Source: Pseudomonadota bacterium
GTDB taxonomy: Bacteria; Pseudomonadota; Gammaproteobacteria; Xanthomonadales; Xanthomonadaceae
NCBI GenBank assembly: GCA_023430045.1
Contig: JAEZCF010000051.1
Location: 1-16,754, forward strand
DNA: 16,754 nt
Reading direction: 5' to 3'
This document shows positions 1 through 7,114 of this stretch, piece by piece. The notes beneath the pieces were generated by a model that saw only the letters and a program-made list of their open reading frames with translations, did not search any database and had not been told where the DNA came from. The stretch's first letter is position 1; every line of letters begins with the position of its first letter. The position numbers and the translations under genes are program-made.

Positions 1-1095
1 GCCGGCCACGCCGGTGGCGTTGTCCACCGCACCGTTGTAGATGTTGTCGCCGGTTTCGCCTTCATGCCTGCCCAGATGGTCCCAGTGCGCCATGTACAGC
101 ACCGCTTCGTCCGCCCGCGAGGTGCCCGGCAGCACGCCTACCACGTTGCGCGAGGTCTTCCCGGCGGTGGTGCTCTTCAGGTCCACCGACAACCTGGCCT
201 TCAGCGGCACCGGCTTGAAGCCACGCTTGTTCGCATCCTTGTAGGCCTGTGCCAGGTCCAGGCCGGCACCAGCGAACAACGTGGTGGCCGCCTCCGCGCT
301 CAGCCAGCCCTGTACCGGCAGGCGGGGCTCCGGATCGTCCTTGGCCGGAAGGTCGTACTGCGGGCCGGCCCAGGAGTTCCGGACCACGTCCCAACCATAG
401 GAAGCGCCGGCGGTGTCGTGCACGATCAGCGCCGCGGCGGCGCCCTTGCGCGCAGCTTCCTCGAACTTGTATGTCCAGCGACCGTAATAGGTCATGCGCT
501 TGCCATCGAACAGCGTGGCATCGTCGACATGGAAACCCGGGTCATTGACGAACATCACTACGGTCTTGCCCTTCCAGTCCTGGTCGGCGTAATCGTTCCA
601 CTGCTGTTCCGGCGCATCCACCCCGTAACCGACGAAGACAATCTCGCTGTCCTGGACCTTGACCTCATTGCGTCCGGTGCGGGTGCCGACCACCATGTCG
701 GTACCGAAGGCGAGCTCGCTGGCCTTGCCATCCTGTTCGATCTTCAGCGTGGTGTTTTCATCGGCGGTGGTCTCGGTCATCGCCACATCCTGGAACCAGC
801 TGTCGCCGTTGCCGGGCTGCAGGCCGATGCGCTGCATCTGGTCACGGATGTAGTTGACGGTCAGCTCCTCGCCGTTGCTGCCCGGTGCACGCCCTTCGAA
901 CGCATCCGACGCCAGGGTCTTCACCAGTTCGGCGAAATCGGCTTCGTTGATTTCCGGCGAGAAGGCATGGGTACTGGCGGCAGGCGCCTGCGCCGGCCCG
1001 GCAGCGTCGGACGCGGGCGCGGGGGCCTGTTCGCCCTTGCATGCGGCAAGGGCTGCGGTGGCGGCAAGGCAGAGCAGTAGTTTGCGGGGCATCAT
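1..1095 (-). CDS. M28 family metallopeptidase, lipoprotein (3' end outside window)
   Basis: Zinc-dependent exopeptidase of the M28 (aminopeptidase Y/S-like) family, probably anchored in the envelope and acting on peptides in the periplasm or at the surface. 365 residues are visible and the frame is open at the left edge. The N-terminus MMPRKLLLCLAATAALAAC is a lipoprotein signal with a LAAC lipobox, so Cys19 would be lipidated; an Ala/Pro-rich linker follows. Around residues 190-215 there is PA-domain-like sequence (AAALIVHDTAGASYGWDV). The metal site begins with AHWDHLG (His337) and DNATGVAG (Asp358), the first two zinc ligands; the Glu-Glu pair and later ligands lie beyond the edge. An AGGA stands 5 nt before the first ATG and 8 nt before the second (1092), so either may be used. 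The gene starts 50 bp after the TVNG-repeat gene on the same strand and is probably co-transcribed with it. The exact substrate is not predictable. Confidence 0.9.
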   Translation of the reverse strand, partial: MMPRKLLLCLAATAALAACKGEQAPAPASDAAGPAQAPAASTHAFSPEINEADFAELVKTLASDAFEGRAPGSNGEELTVNYIRDQMQRIGLQPGNGDSWFQDVAMTETTADENTTLKIEQDGKASELAFGTDMVVGTRTGRNEVKVQDSEIVFVGYGVDAPEQQWNDYADQDWKGKTVVMFVNDPGFHVDDATLFDGKRMTYYGRWTYKFEEAARKGAAAALIVHDTAGASYGWDVVRNSWAGPQYDLPAKDDPEPRLPVQGWLSAEAATTLFAGAGLDLAQAYKDANKRGFKPVPLKARLSVDLKSTTAGKTSRNVVGVLPGTSRADEAVLYMAHWDHLGRHEGETGDNIYNGAVDNATGVAG

Positions 1096-1145
1096 GGGGT
1101 CCTGTCGGGTGAGGCCGGCGTGCGTGCGAGGGCCGGGCATGGGAA

Positions 1146-1808
1146 TCAGTTCTCGGGGGCGCTGTCGCTGTCGAAGCTCACCGGCACGGCGCCACTGACC
1201 GCGCCGATCCTGGCGCTGCGGTGCACGTACAGCACCACGTCCCGTTCGAATTCCAGCGCACCCTCGACAACCGCATTCGGGCCGACGATGACGCGCGGCT
1301 TGCGACCCGGCGTGAGCGTCAGGCTGAAGCTGGGTTTACGGATATGGATGCCACCGGATACGACCGAGCCGACGCCGACGGTGATGTCTCCGTTGACGGT
1401 CTCGATATCACCGGACAGGCGCGTCTCGACCAGGCCGATGCCGCCGTTCACGGTCTCCACGCGGCCCTGGATCTGGCTGCGACGGTCACTGAAGATGCTG
1501 CCGTTGACGGTTTCCACGCTGCCGCGGGCAATGACATCCGACGCCAGGCGCACACCGCCGTTCACGGTGGAAATGCTGCCGGTGCGGGCGCGGTCGCCGA
1601 CCCGGATGCTGCCGTTGACGGTCTCGATGTTGCCGGTTTCCACGCCGTCGCCGACGCGGATGCCACCGTTCACGGTGTCCAGGTCGCCATAGCGCTGCCC
1701 GGGTCCGGCGCTGATGCTGCCGTTGACCTTGCTGATGTCCTCCTGCGCGAGCGCGGGACTGCCTGCGGCAAGCAGGGCCAGCATCAACGTGAGGGAATGG
1801 GTGTTCAT
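1146..1808 (-). CDS. secreted TVNG-repeat (beta-solenoid-like) protein
   Basis: Predicted 220-residue exported protein of unknown function. Residues 1-21 (MNTHSLTLMLALLAAGSPALA) form a signal peptide. Seven VNG motifs follow at residues 28, 46, 64, 82, 101, 120 and 138, each in a unit like G-x-I-E-T-V-N-G-S/G-I-R-V-G-D, with spacings of 18, 18, 18, 19, 19 and 18. The residue after VNG alternates S,G,S,G,S,G,D. The C-terminal part (about 170-206) has bactofilin-like short turns (VIVGPNAVVEGALEFERDVVLYVH). This suggests a small beta-solenoid related in style to DUF4097 or polymer-forming proteins; I cannot assign a named family. The start is the ATG at 1808, with AAGGA about 5 nt upstream; the frame is open for 25 more codons but the signal peptide begins here. 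It is the first gene of a likely two-gene unit with the M28 lipoprotein and is divergent from envC across 54 bp. Confidence 0.82.
   Translation of the reverse strand: MNTHSLTLMLALLAAGSPALAQEDISKVNGSISAGPGQRYGDLDTVNGGIRVGDGVETGNIETVNGSIRVGDRARTGSISTVNGGVRLASDVIARGSVETVNGSIFSDRRSQIQGRVETVNGGIGLVETRLSGDIETVNGDITVGVGSVVSGGIHIRKPSFSLTLTPGRKPRVIVGPNAVVEGALEFERDVVLYVHRSARIGAVSGAVPVSFDSDSAPEN
1335..1736 (-). repeat. 54/57-bp tandem coding repeat (VNG units)
   Basis: Seven degenerate tandem units within the exported repeat protein, with period 54-57 bases (18-19 codons). On the plus strand they appear as recurrent CCGTTGACGGT alternating with CCGTTCACGGT. The two spellings encode VNGS and VNGG and alternate along the array. 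Confidence 0.85.
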
Positions 1809-1862
1809 GGGGTTCCTTGTAAGCTGCTGGCGGCTGGCAGGCCGCCCGGTAAAGATGTCACC

Positions 1863-3197
1863 ATGCATCATTGCAAACCGCATCTGCCTGAAGTCACTGG
1901 AAAGCCCTTGCGCTACAACGCTTTTCCCTCACGCCTCGCTCACGTCCGCTGGCCGGTACTGGCCTGCGGCCTGATGGTATTGCTGCTGCCGGCACTGGTT
2001 ACCCCATCGTCGGCATGGGCGCAGTCATCCCGTGAAGCCGAGCGCAAGCTGCAGAAGCTGCGAAGCGAGCTGAAAGGCGTCGCCCAGGAGCGGCGGCAGC
2101 TGGACAGCAAGCGTGGGCAGGCCACCGTGCAGCTGCGCGAACTGGACGAGAAAGTGGCACGCAGCGGCCGCACGCTTGCGCAGACCGAGGCCGCCCTCAA
2201 GGAGCAGGACACTGCGCTTGCGGGGCTGGAAAAGCGCCGCGCCGCGCTTGCCGACAACCTGGAACAGCAGCGGAGCGAGTTGGCTGGCCTGCTGCGTGGA
2301 GCCTATCGGCTGGGCAACCATGCTCCGCTCAAGCTGCTGCTTTCGCAGGATACCGTGGCCGACGGCAACCGCTCGCTGGCCTATCACCGTTACCTGCAGC
2401 GCGAGCGCAGCCAGCGCATCCATGCGTTGACCGCCGACCTGCAGGAGCTGGACCGCGTACAGGTCGAGATCGGCGAGCGCCGCGAGCAGCTGCAGGCCAC
2501 CCGCCAGCAGCAGAAGCAGCAGGTCACCGCGCTGGCGGGCGACCGGCGCCAGCGCGAACAGGCCGTGGCCACGCTGGAAAAACAGTTCAAGGACCGCAGC
2601 GAACGCGAGAAGGCGCTGGGCCAGGATGCCAAGGCGCTGGAAACGCTGCTGGCCAACCTGCGCGCCGCTGCGGCACGTGCCGAAGCAGAGCGTCGTGCGG
2701 CCGCGCGGCAGGCCGCTGCGGACAAGGCGGCGGCCGAAAAGGCGACGGCGAAGGGGCGTACGCCGCCGCGCGCGACCAAGGTGCCACCTGCCGTGGCTTC
2801 GGCCCCGGCGCCGAAGGTGGGCGGACTTGGCTGGCCGTTGTCGGGCAACCTGTTGGCGCGCTACGGCGGCAAACTGCCGGACGGGCGCACCAGCAACGGC
2901 GTGCTGATCGGCGCGCCGGCGGGCAGCACGGTGACAGCAGTAGCCGATGGCACCGTGGTGTTCTCCGACTGGATGACCGGCTACGGCATGATCCTCATCG
3001 TGGACCACGGCAACGGCTACATGAGCCTCTACGCCCACAACGATGCGCTGCTCAAGGACGCCGGTGCCACCGTCAAGCGTGGCGATGCGCTGGCCAAGGT
3101 CGGCAATTCCGGAGGCCAGGGCGTGACCGCGCTGTACTTCGAACTGCGTCGTGGCGGCCAGCCGGTGAATCCGGACAGCTGGCTGCAGCGCCGCTGA
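1863..3197 (+). CDS. envC: murein hydrolase activator EnvC
   Basis: Periplasmic activator of N-acetylmuramyl-L-alanine amidases that split septal peptidoglycan during cell separation. 444 residues: a long n-region and signal peptide to about Ala53 (GLMVLLLPALVTPSSAWA), an extended Glu/Arg/Gln/Ala-rich coiled coil at about 55-295, a Pro/Ala linker, then a LytM (M23-fold) domain at about 322-442. The domain is degenerate in the EnvC way: the first zinc His is Asn345 (SNGVLIGAP), the HxH motif is ALYFE (Tyr425), so it should bind and activate amidases rather than cut. GWPLSG, GYGMILIVDHGNGYMSLY, GNSGGQG and LYFELRRGGQPVNP closely resemble E. coli EnvC. The ATG at 1863 lacks a strong Shine-Dalgarno; a start further in would shorten only the n-region. 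The upstream extension of this frame is antisense to the repeat gene. The S41 peptidase follows 129 bp later. Confidence 0.92.
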   Translation: MHHCKPHLPEVTGKPLRYNAFPSRLAHVRWPVLACGLMVLLLPALVTPSSAWAQSSREAERKLQKLRSELKGVAQERRQLDSKRGQATVQLRELDEKVARSGRTLAQTEAALKEQDTALAGLEKRRAALADNLEQQRSELAGLLRGAYRLGNHAPLKLLLSQDTVADGNRSLAYHRYLQRERSQRIHALTADLQELDRVQVEIGERREQLQATRQQQKQQVTALAGDRRQREQAVATLEKQFKDRSEREKALGQDAKALETLLANLRAAAARAEAERRAAARQAAADKAAAEKATAKGRTPPRATKVPPAVASAPAPKVGGLGWPLSGNLLARYGGKLPDGRTSNGVLIGAPAGSTVTAVADGTVVFSDWMTGYGMILIVDHGNGYMSLYAHNDALLKDAGATVKRGDALAKVGNSGGQGVTALYFELRRGGQPVNPDSWLQRR

Positions 3198-3326
3198 ACC
3201 TTGGCGTGCTGCGGTCGTCGTCCGTTCAACGGGAATTTACCGGCAGCTGACGCATAATCGGCTTCATATGCATCTCTCGCGCCAGGCTGCGCGGGAGCAG
3301 CCGCAACCGTCCTCCAGGAGTGCTTC

Positions 3327-4730
3327 ATGCGTCGAGTCCGAACCGCCACCCTGCTGCTGGCCCTGCTGCCTTCGCTCGCGCTGGCCCAGCACGCGGCCCC
3401 GGCTACGGACAACGAACCCGGCGCGGCCAGCAACGAAGAGGCGGCCACATCCAAGGTGCCGCTGGAAGAAATCCGCCGCTTCGTCGGTGTGTACAACGCA
3501 GTACGCGCGGCCTACGTGGATCCGGTGGACGACAGGAAGCTGATGCAGGACGCGGTGCGCGGCCTGCTGCTGGATCTTGATCCGCACAGCACCTACTTCG
3601 ACAAGGAGGATGCGGAGGCCTTCGACGAACAGGCCACCGGTGTCTATGAAGGCATCGGCGTGGAGCTGCAGCAGCAGCCGGACAACAGCAGCCTGAAGAT
3701 CATCGCCCCCATCGACGACACGCCTGCCGCGCGTGCGGGCATCCTGGCCGGTGACCTGATCATCGCCATCGACGGCAAACCCATCAGTGCCATCCAGGCC
3801 AGCGAACCGCTGCGTGGCCCGGCCGGCAGCAAGGTGGTGCTGACGCTGGTACGCGAAGGCCGGCCCAAGCCGTTCGACGTCACCCTGGCGCGTGAAACCA
3901 TCCGCGTGACCAGCGTGCGCAGCCGCATGCTGGAGCCTGGCTACGGTTACATCCGCCTGAGTACCTTCCAGGCCGATACCGGTGCCGATTTCCAGAAACA
4001 CGCGCGTGACCTGAGCCGGCAGGCCGGTGGCCAGCTGAAGGGACTGGTGCTGGATCTGCGCAGCAACCCTGGTGGCCTGCTCACCGCAGCGGTGCAGGTG
4101 GCCGACGATCTGCTGGAAAAGGGCAACATCGTCAGTACCCGTGGCCGCATCAGCATCAGCGATGCACGCTTCGACGCCACGCCGGGTGACCTGTTGAAGG
4201 GCGCGCCGGTGGTGGTGCTGGTGGACGCCGGCTCGGCCAGTGCGTCCGAGGTGCTGGCCGGCGCGCTGCGTGACAACCAGCGTGCGCGCGTCATCGGCAG
4301 CCGCACCTTCGGCAAGGGGTCGGTGCAGACCGTGCTGCCGCTGGACAACGGCGATTCGGTGAAACTGACCACTGCGCGTTATTTCACCCCCAGTGGCAAG
4401 TCGATCCAGGCCACCGGCATCGTGCCGGAAGTGGAACTCAAGCGGGCGCCGCGCGAAGGCGACGACGAACTGCCCGCCAGCCTCAGCGAATTCAGCGAAG
4501 CCACTCTGCCAGGCCACCTGCAGGGCGATGAAGAGGGCGACGAAGGCTATCTGGCCGGCGATGTGTTGCCAGGTGACGGTCCGATCGACGATGCCCTGGC
4601 CGAACTCAAGCAGCCGGGCTCAGTTGCCGCGCGCCTGAAGGCGGAAGCCGCGAAGGCTGAGGCAGCGAAGAAAGAGACCGCGAAGGAAGAGACCGCGAAG
4701 GAAAAAGCCCCGGAGACCGCAAAACCGTAG
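3327..4730 (+). CDS. C-terminal processing peptidase (S41, CtpA/Prc family)
   Basis: Periplasmic serine protease that trims C-termini of envelope proteins; in other bacteria relatives degrade peptidoglycan hydrolases. 467 residues: signal peptide 1-20 (cleavage near ALA/Q), N-terminal helical region with LLDLDPHSTYF (81-91), PDZ domain at about 105-180, then the S41 core with GYIRLSTF and VLDLRSNPGGLL. The catalytic dyad is Ser305 (GSASASE) and Lys330 (FGKGSVQ), 25 residues apart, with Gln334 also present, the spacing known from B. subtilis CtpB. The C-terminal tail (about 432-467) is Ala/Lys/Glu-rich and includes an exact 15-bp tandem repeat at 4673-4702 (ETAKE twice); this tail is probably not part of the core fold. 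AGGAG lies 6 nt before the start. It is downstream of envC, a neighbour pairing often seen in proteobacteria, fitting a joint role in cell-wall remodelling. Confidence 0.94.
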   Translation: MRRVRTATLLLALLPSLALAQHAAPATDNEPGAASNEEAATSKVPLEEIRRFVGVYNAVRAAYVDPVDDRKLMQDAVRGLLLDLDPHSTYFDKEDAEAFDEQATGVYEGIGVELQQQPDNSSLKIIAPIDDTPAARAGILAGDLIIAIDGKPISAIQASEPLRGPAGSKVVLTLVREGRPKPFDVTLARETIRVTSVRSRMLEPGYGYIRLSTFQADTGADFQKHARDLSRQAGGQLKGLVLDLRSNPGGLLTAAVQVADDLLEKGNIVSTRGRISISDARFDATPGDLLKGAPVVVLVDAGSASASEVLAGALRDNQRARVIGSRTFGKGSVQTVLPLDNGDSVKLTTARYFTPSGKSIQATGIVPEVELKRAPREGDDELPASLSEFSEATLPGHLQGDEEGDEGYLAGDVLPGDGPIDDALAELKQPGSVAARLKAEAAKAEAAKKETAKEETAKEKAPETAKP

Positions 4731-4749
4731 TGCCGGGCGCTGCCCGGCA
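4727..4749 (+). repeat. GTAG-type REP/SMAG-like hairpin element
   Basis: GTAG (4727-4730) is followed directly by a perfect 8-bp stem, TGCCGGGC / GCCCGGCA, with loop GCT. This matches the layout of GTAG REP-like elements (SMAGs) known from Stenotrophomonas maltophilia. The TAG of the element is also the stop codon of the S41 peptidase. There is no T-tract after the stem, so an intrinsic terminator is less likely, but the hairpin sits between two converging genes and could stabilise mRNA 3' ends. Confidence 0.7.
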
Positions 4750-4756
4750 GCTGGGC

Positions 4757-5497
4757 TCAGAATCCTTGGCGTTTGCGCAGCCGCCGCGCGATCGCCGCGC
4801 GCACGTACACGGCATACAGCACGCCGAAGCCGAACCCGGCGATATGCGCCCACCACGCCACCATGCCGAATGTCGGACCTATGTAGGCGAACACCACCTG
4901 CAGCACCGCCCACACGCCGATCAACAGATAGGCCGGCGCCCGCACGAATTCCAGAAACAGGCCCAAAGGGATGACCACACCCAGCCGGGCCCCCGGGAAC
5001 AGCGCCAGATACGCGCCGATCAGCGCTGACACCGCTCCGCTGGCGCCGATGATGATCTGGTCCGGGTTGCCCATGGTGTACACGGCCGCCAGGTTGGATA
5101 TCGCGCCGCCAAACAGGAACAACAGGATCAGGCGCCAGGGTCCGAGCACGCGCTCGGCCGGCAGCCCGAAGATCAGCAGGAAGACCAGGTTGCCCAGCAG
5201 GTGCGACCAGTCGGCGTGCAGGAACAGCGCGGTGAACAGCCGCAGCACGCTGCCGTCCTTCAGGGTGAGCCACCAGTCCTGGGGATGGGTCAGGCCGGTC
5301 GCCAGTGCGCCCCAGTCCATCCACAGGCTGCGCCGGGCTTCGTCAGGCCGCGATATCGACCACAGGAAAGCCAGCCACACCGCCAGGAACAACAGCGGAG
5401 TGGCCCAGCGGAAAGCCGCTTTTCGGCGGGAAGGCAGCGAAACGAACATGGTGGCTAGCGTAGCCCGAGCGTCGGCGGGATGGACTGCCGCATTCAT
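4757..5497 (-). CDS. rhomboid family intramembrane serine protease
   Basis: Inner-membrane serine protease of the rhomboid family, which cuts transmembrane helices. 246 residues with about six or seven membrane segments. Family landmarks: HADWSHLLGN (His94, His99, Asn103; counterpart of the HxxxHxxxN motif of GlpG), IIIGASGAVSALIGAY with catalytic Ser153, and WWAHIAGFGFG with catalytic His218. There is no extra N-terminal cytoplasmic domain. A start at Met17 (5449, MFVSLPSRR) is equally plausible because neither ATG has a clear Shine-Dalgarno; the catalytic core is unaffected. The gene converges on the S41 protease (26 bp between stops) and is divergent from the FadL-type gene. The substrate is unknown. 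Confidence 0.88.
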   Translation of the reverse strand: MNAAVHPADARATLATMFVSLPSRRKAAFRWATPLLFLAVWLAFLWSISRPDEARRSLWMDWGALATGLTHPQDWWLTLKDGSVLRLFTALFLHADWSHLLGNLVFLLIFGLPAERVLGPWRLILLFLFGGAISNLAAVYTMGNPDQIIIGASGAVSALIGAYLALFPGARLGVVIPLGLFLEFVRAPAYLLIGVWAVLQVVFAYIGPTFGMVAWWAHIAGFGFGVLYAVYVRAAIARRLRKRQGF

Positions 5498-5523
5498 TAT
5501 TTAGAGGGCAAATCCGACACAGG

Positions 5524-5575
5524 TGTTATTGTTTCATTAACAGCTCTGGGTGATACTCGCATACGGCGTCGTATG
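5524..5575 (+). promoter_or_regulatory. candidate promoter/operator region for the FadL-type gene
   Basis: The 174-bp divergent gap between the rhomboid and FadL-type genes holds a weak sigma70-like pair, TTGTTT (5529-5534) and GATACT (5552-5557), 17 bp apart. A perfect dyad, CATACG-GCGT-CGTATG (5560-5575), lies just downstream of the putative -10, where a repressor would block initiation. A looser dyad, TGTTA-N9-TAACA (5524-5542), overlaps the -35. The 6-bp arms could arise by chance; no regulator can be named. Confidence 0.3.
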
Positions 5576-5671
5576 TCGGGAGGGGAATCCGGCGCGTAAC
5601 GGAGGGCTTCGCGCCTGGCCGGTACGCAGGCGCAGCTGAGCAAAACAACCGCTTTCCGGAGAGACATTACG

Positions 5672-7015
5672 ATGCAAACCGCTTCTACTTTTGCCCGCAT
5701 CACCGTGCTGGCCGTCGGCATCGCCGGCGCCCTGGCCGCGACGGATGCCAACGCCGCTGCCTTCCAGCTGAAGGAAAACAGCGCCAAGGGTCTCGGCCGC
5801 GCTTTCGCTGGCTCCGGCAGTGCCGAGGGTGATGCCTCGATCATCGCCGTCAATCCGGCAGGCATGCGCCAGCTGGATGGTCGCCTGTTCCAGGGCGACC
5901 TCAGCGCGATCAGCTTCAAGGCCGAGTTCGAAGGCGCCGGCCGTACTCCGGTCGGTACCCCGCAGACCGGCGGCGACGGCGGCGACGCCGGCATGATCGC
6001 TCCGGTACCGGCCGGCTACTTCCACACCCCGATCGGGGACAAGGCCCACTTCGGTGTCTCGCTGACCGCGCCGTTCGGCTTCAAGACCGACTATGACAAT
6101 GGCTGGGTCGGCCGTTACAGCGGCCTGAAGACCGACCTGAAGGCGATCGACCTTGGTTTCGCGCTGTCCTATGACGTCAACCCGTACGTGTCCTTCGGCG
6201 CGTCCGTGTTCGTCGAGCACCTGACCATCGAACTGAGCAACAACATCGACTTCGGTACCGCGCTGGCACAGGCACGTGTGCCGGGCTTCGCGCCGGGCAG
6301 CGCCGACGGCAAGCTGACCGTCGAAGGCGACAACAACGCGGTGGGCTGGACCGTCGGTGGCCTGTTCAGTGTCGATGAGAACACCCACATCGGCCTGAGC
6401 TACCGTTCCAAGGTGGAGCACAAGATCACTGGCGGCGACGCCACCTTCGACGTGCCGCCCAATGCCGCTTCCGTACTGGGCGTCGCGCAGCCGGGCATGT
6501 ACGTGACCACCCGCGGCAAGGCCACCGTGACCCTGCCGGCATCGGCCACGCTGAGCGTGACCCACAACGTCAATGATCGTTGGACGGTGATGGGCGACGT
6601 GACCCGTACCGCGTGGTCCACCGCGTTCGACCAGGTGACCATCGACTACGCGTCCAGCCAGCCCGATTCGGTGCTGTCCTTCGGCTACCGTGACACCACC
6701 TTCGTGTCGCTGGGTACCGATTACAAGCTGAGCGACACCGTGACCCTGCGTGGCGGCATCGCGCTGGACCAGACCCCGACCACCGACGCACACCGCGACG
6801 TGCGCGTGCCGGACACCAGCCGCAAGTGGCTGTCGCTGGGTGTGGGCTGGAACCCGTCGGAGAACGTGGAGTACAACCTGGGCTATACCCACCTGTTCAC
6901 CAGCGATCCGAACGTGGCCATCGGCCCGACCACCAACAACCAGGGCAATTCGCTGGCGGGCAAGTACAAGGTCCGTGGCGACGTGCTGGCGGTGTCGATG
7001 CAGTACAAGTTCTGA
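5672..7015 (+). CDS. OmpP1/FadL/TodX family outer-membrane channel
   Basis: Outer-membrane beta-barrel of the FadL family, which passes long-chain fatty acids or other hydrophobic compounds. 447 residues. Signal peptide 1-29; the predicted mature N-terminus AFQLKENSAKGLGRAFAGSG matches the FadL hatch start, followed by the family NPAGM motif (Asn61-Pro62-Ala63). The rest is a run of alternating amphipathic strands ending in VSMQYKF, the terminal Phe recognised by the BAM machinery. GGAGAG lies about 10 nt before the start. The gene is probably monocistronic: a strong intrinsic terminator follows at once. Substrate specificity within the family cannot be read from sequence; no fatty-acid degradation genes are next to it. 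Confidence 0.93.
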   Translation: MQTASTFARITVLAVGIAGALAATDANAAAFQLKENSAKGLGRAFAGSGSAEGDASIIAVNPAGMRQLDGRLFQGDLSAISFKAEFEGAGRTPVGTPQTGGDGGDAGMIAPVPAGYFHTPIGDKAHFGVSLTAPFGFKTDYDNGWVGRYSGLKTDLKAIDLGFALSYDVNPYVSFGASVFVEHLTIELSNNIDFGTALAQARVPGFAPGSADGKLTVEGDNNAVGWTVGGLFSVDENTHIGLSYRSKVEHKITGGDATFDVPPNAASVLGVAQPGMYVTTRGKATVTLPASATLSVTHNVNDRWTVMGDVTRTAWSTAFDQVTIDYASSQPDSVLSFGYRDTTFVSLGTDYKLSDTVTLRGGIALDQTPTTDAHRDVRVPDTSRKWLSLGVGWNPSENVEYNLGYTHLFTSDPNVAIGPTTNNQGNSLAGKYKVRGDVLAVSMQYKF

Positions 7016-7046
7016 TCCACGCGGCAACGCGTGACCGCAGTATCCG

Positions 7047-7077
7047 GAAGCCCCGCGCAAGCGGGGCTTCTTTTTTT
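7047..7077 (+). terminator. intrinsic terminator after the FadL-type gene
   Basis: Perfect 10-bp stem GAAGCCCCGC / GCGGGGCTTC with a GCAA tetraloop, followed by seven T (7071-7077). It starts about 30 bp after the stop codon. It is a complete Rho-independent terminator in the plus direction. Confidence 0.95.
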
Positions 7078-7114
7078 GTCGTGACGTCGCGCAGTTCGAT
7101 GGCGACAATGGGCG

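Noticed and set aside
64..1080. 338-codon plus-strand frame over the M28 gene
   Set aside because: The opposite strand encodes a lipoprotein signal and M28 zinc motifs; the plus frame shows no domain or ribosome site.
1221..1862. Open plus-strand frame extending EnvC upstream by 214 codons
   Set aside because: It is antisense to the repeat gene, its repeats mirror the VNG units, and the EnvC signal peptide begins well after the ATG at 1863.
2025..3038. 337-codon minus-strand frame over envC
   Set aside because: Low-complexity Leu/Ala/Gln/Arg translation typical of the antisense of a G+C-rich coiled-coil gene.
3236..3258. TTTACC and CATAAT as a promoter for the S41 protease
   Set aside because: The -10 is good but the spacer is only 11 bp and no -35 fits at 16-18 bp.
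3264..4517. 417-codon minus-strand frame over the S41 protease
   Set aside because: Composition typical of antisense frames in G+C-rich DNA; the S41 catalytic motifs are on the plus strand.
7016..7114. Riboswitch ahead of pnuC
   Set aside because: The space is taken up by the terminator of the preceding gene and too little is left for a TPP, NAD or other aptamer; no consensus element was seen.
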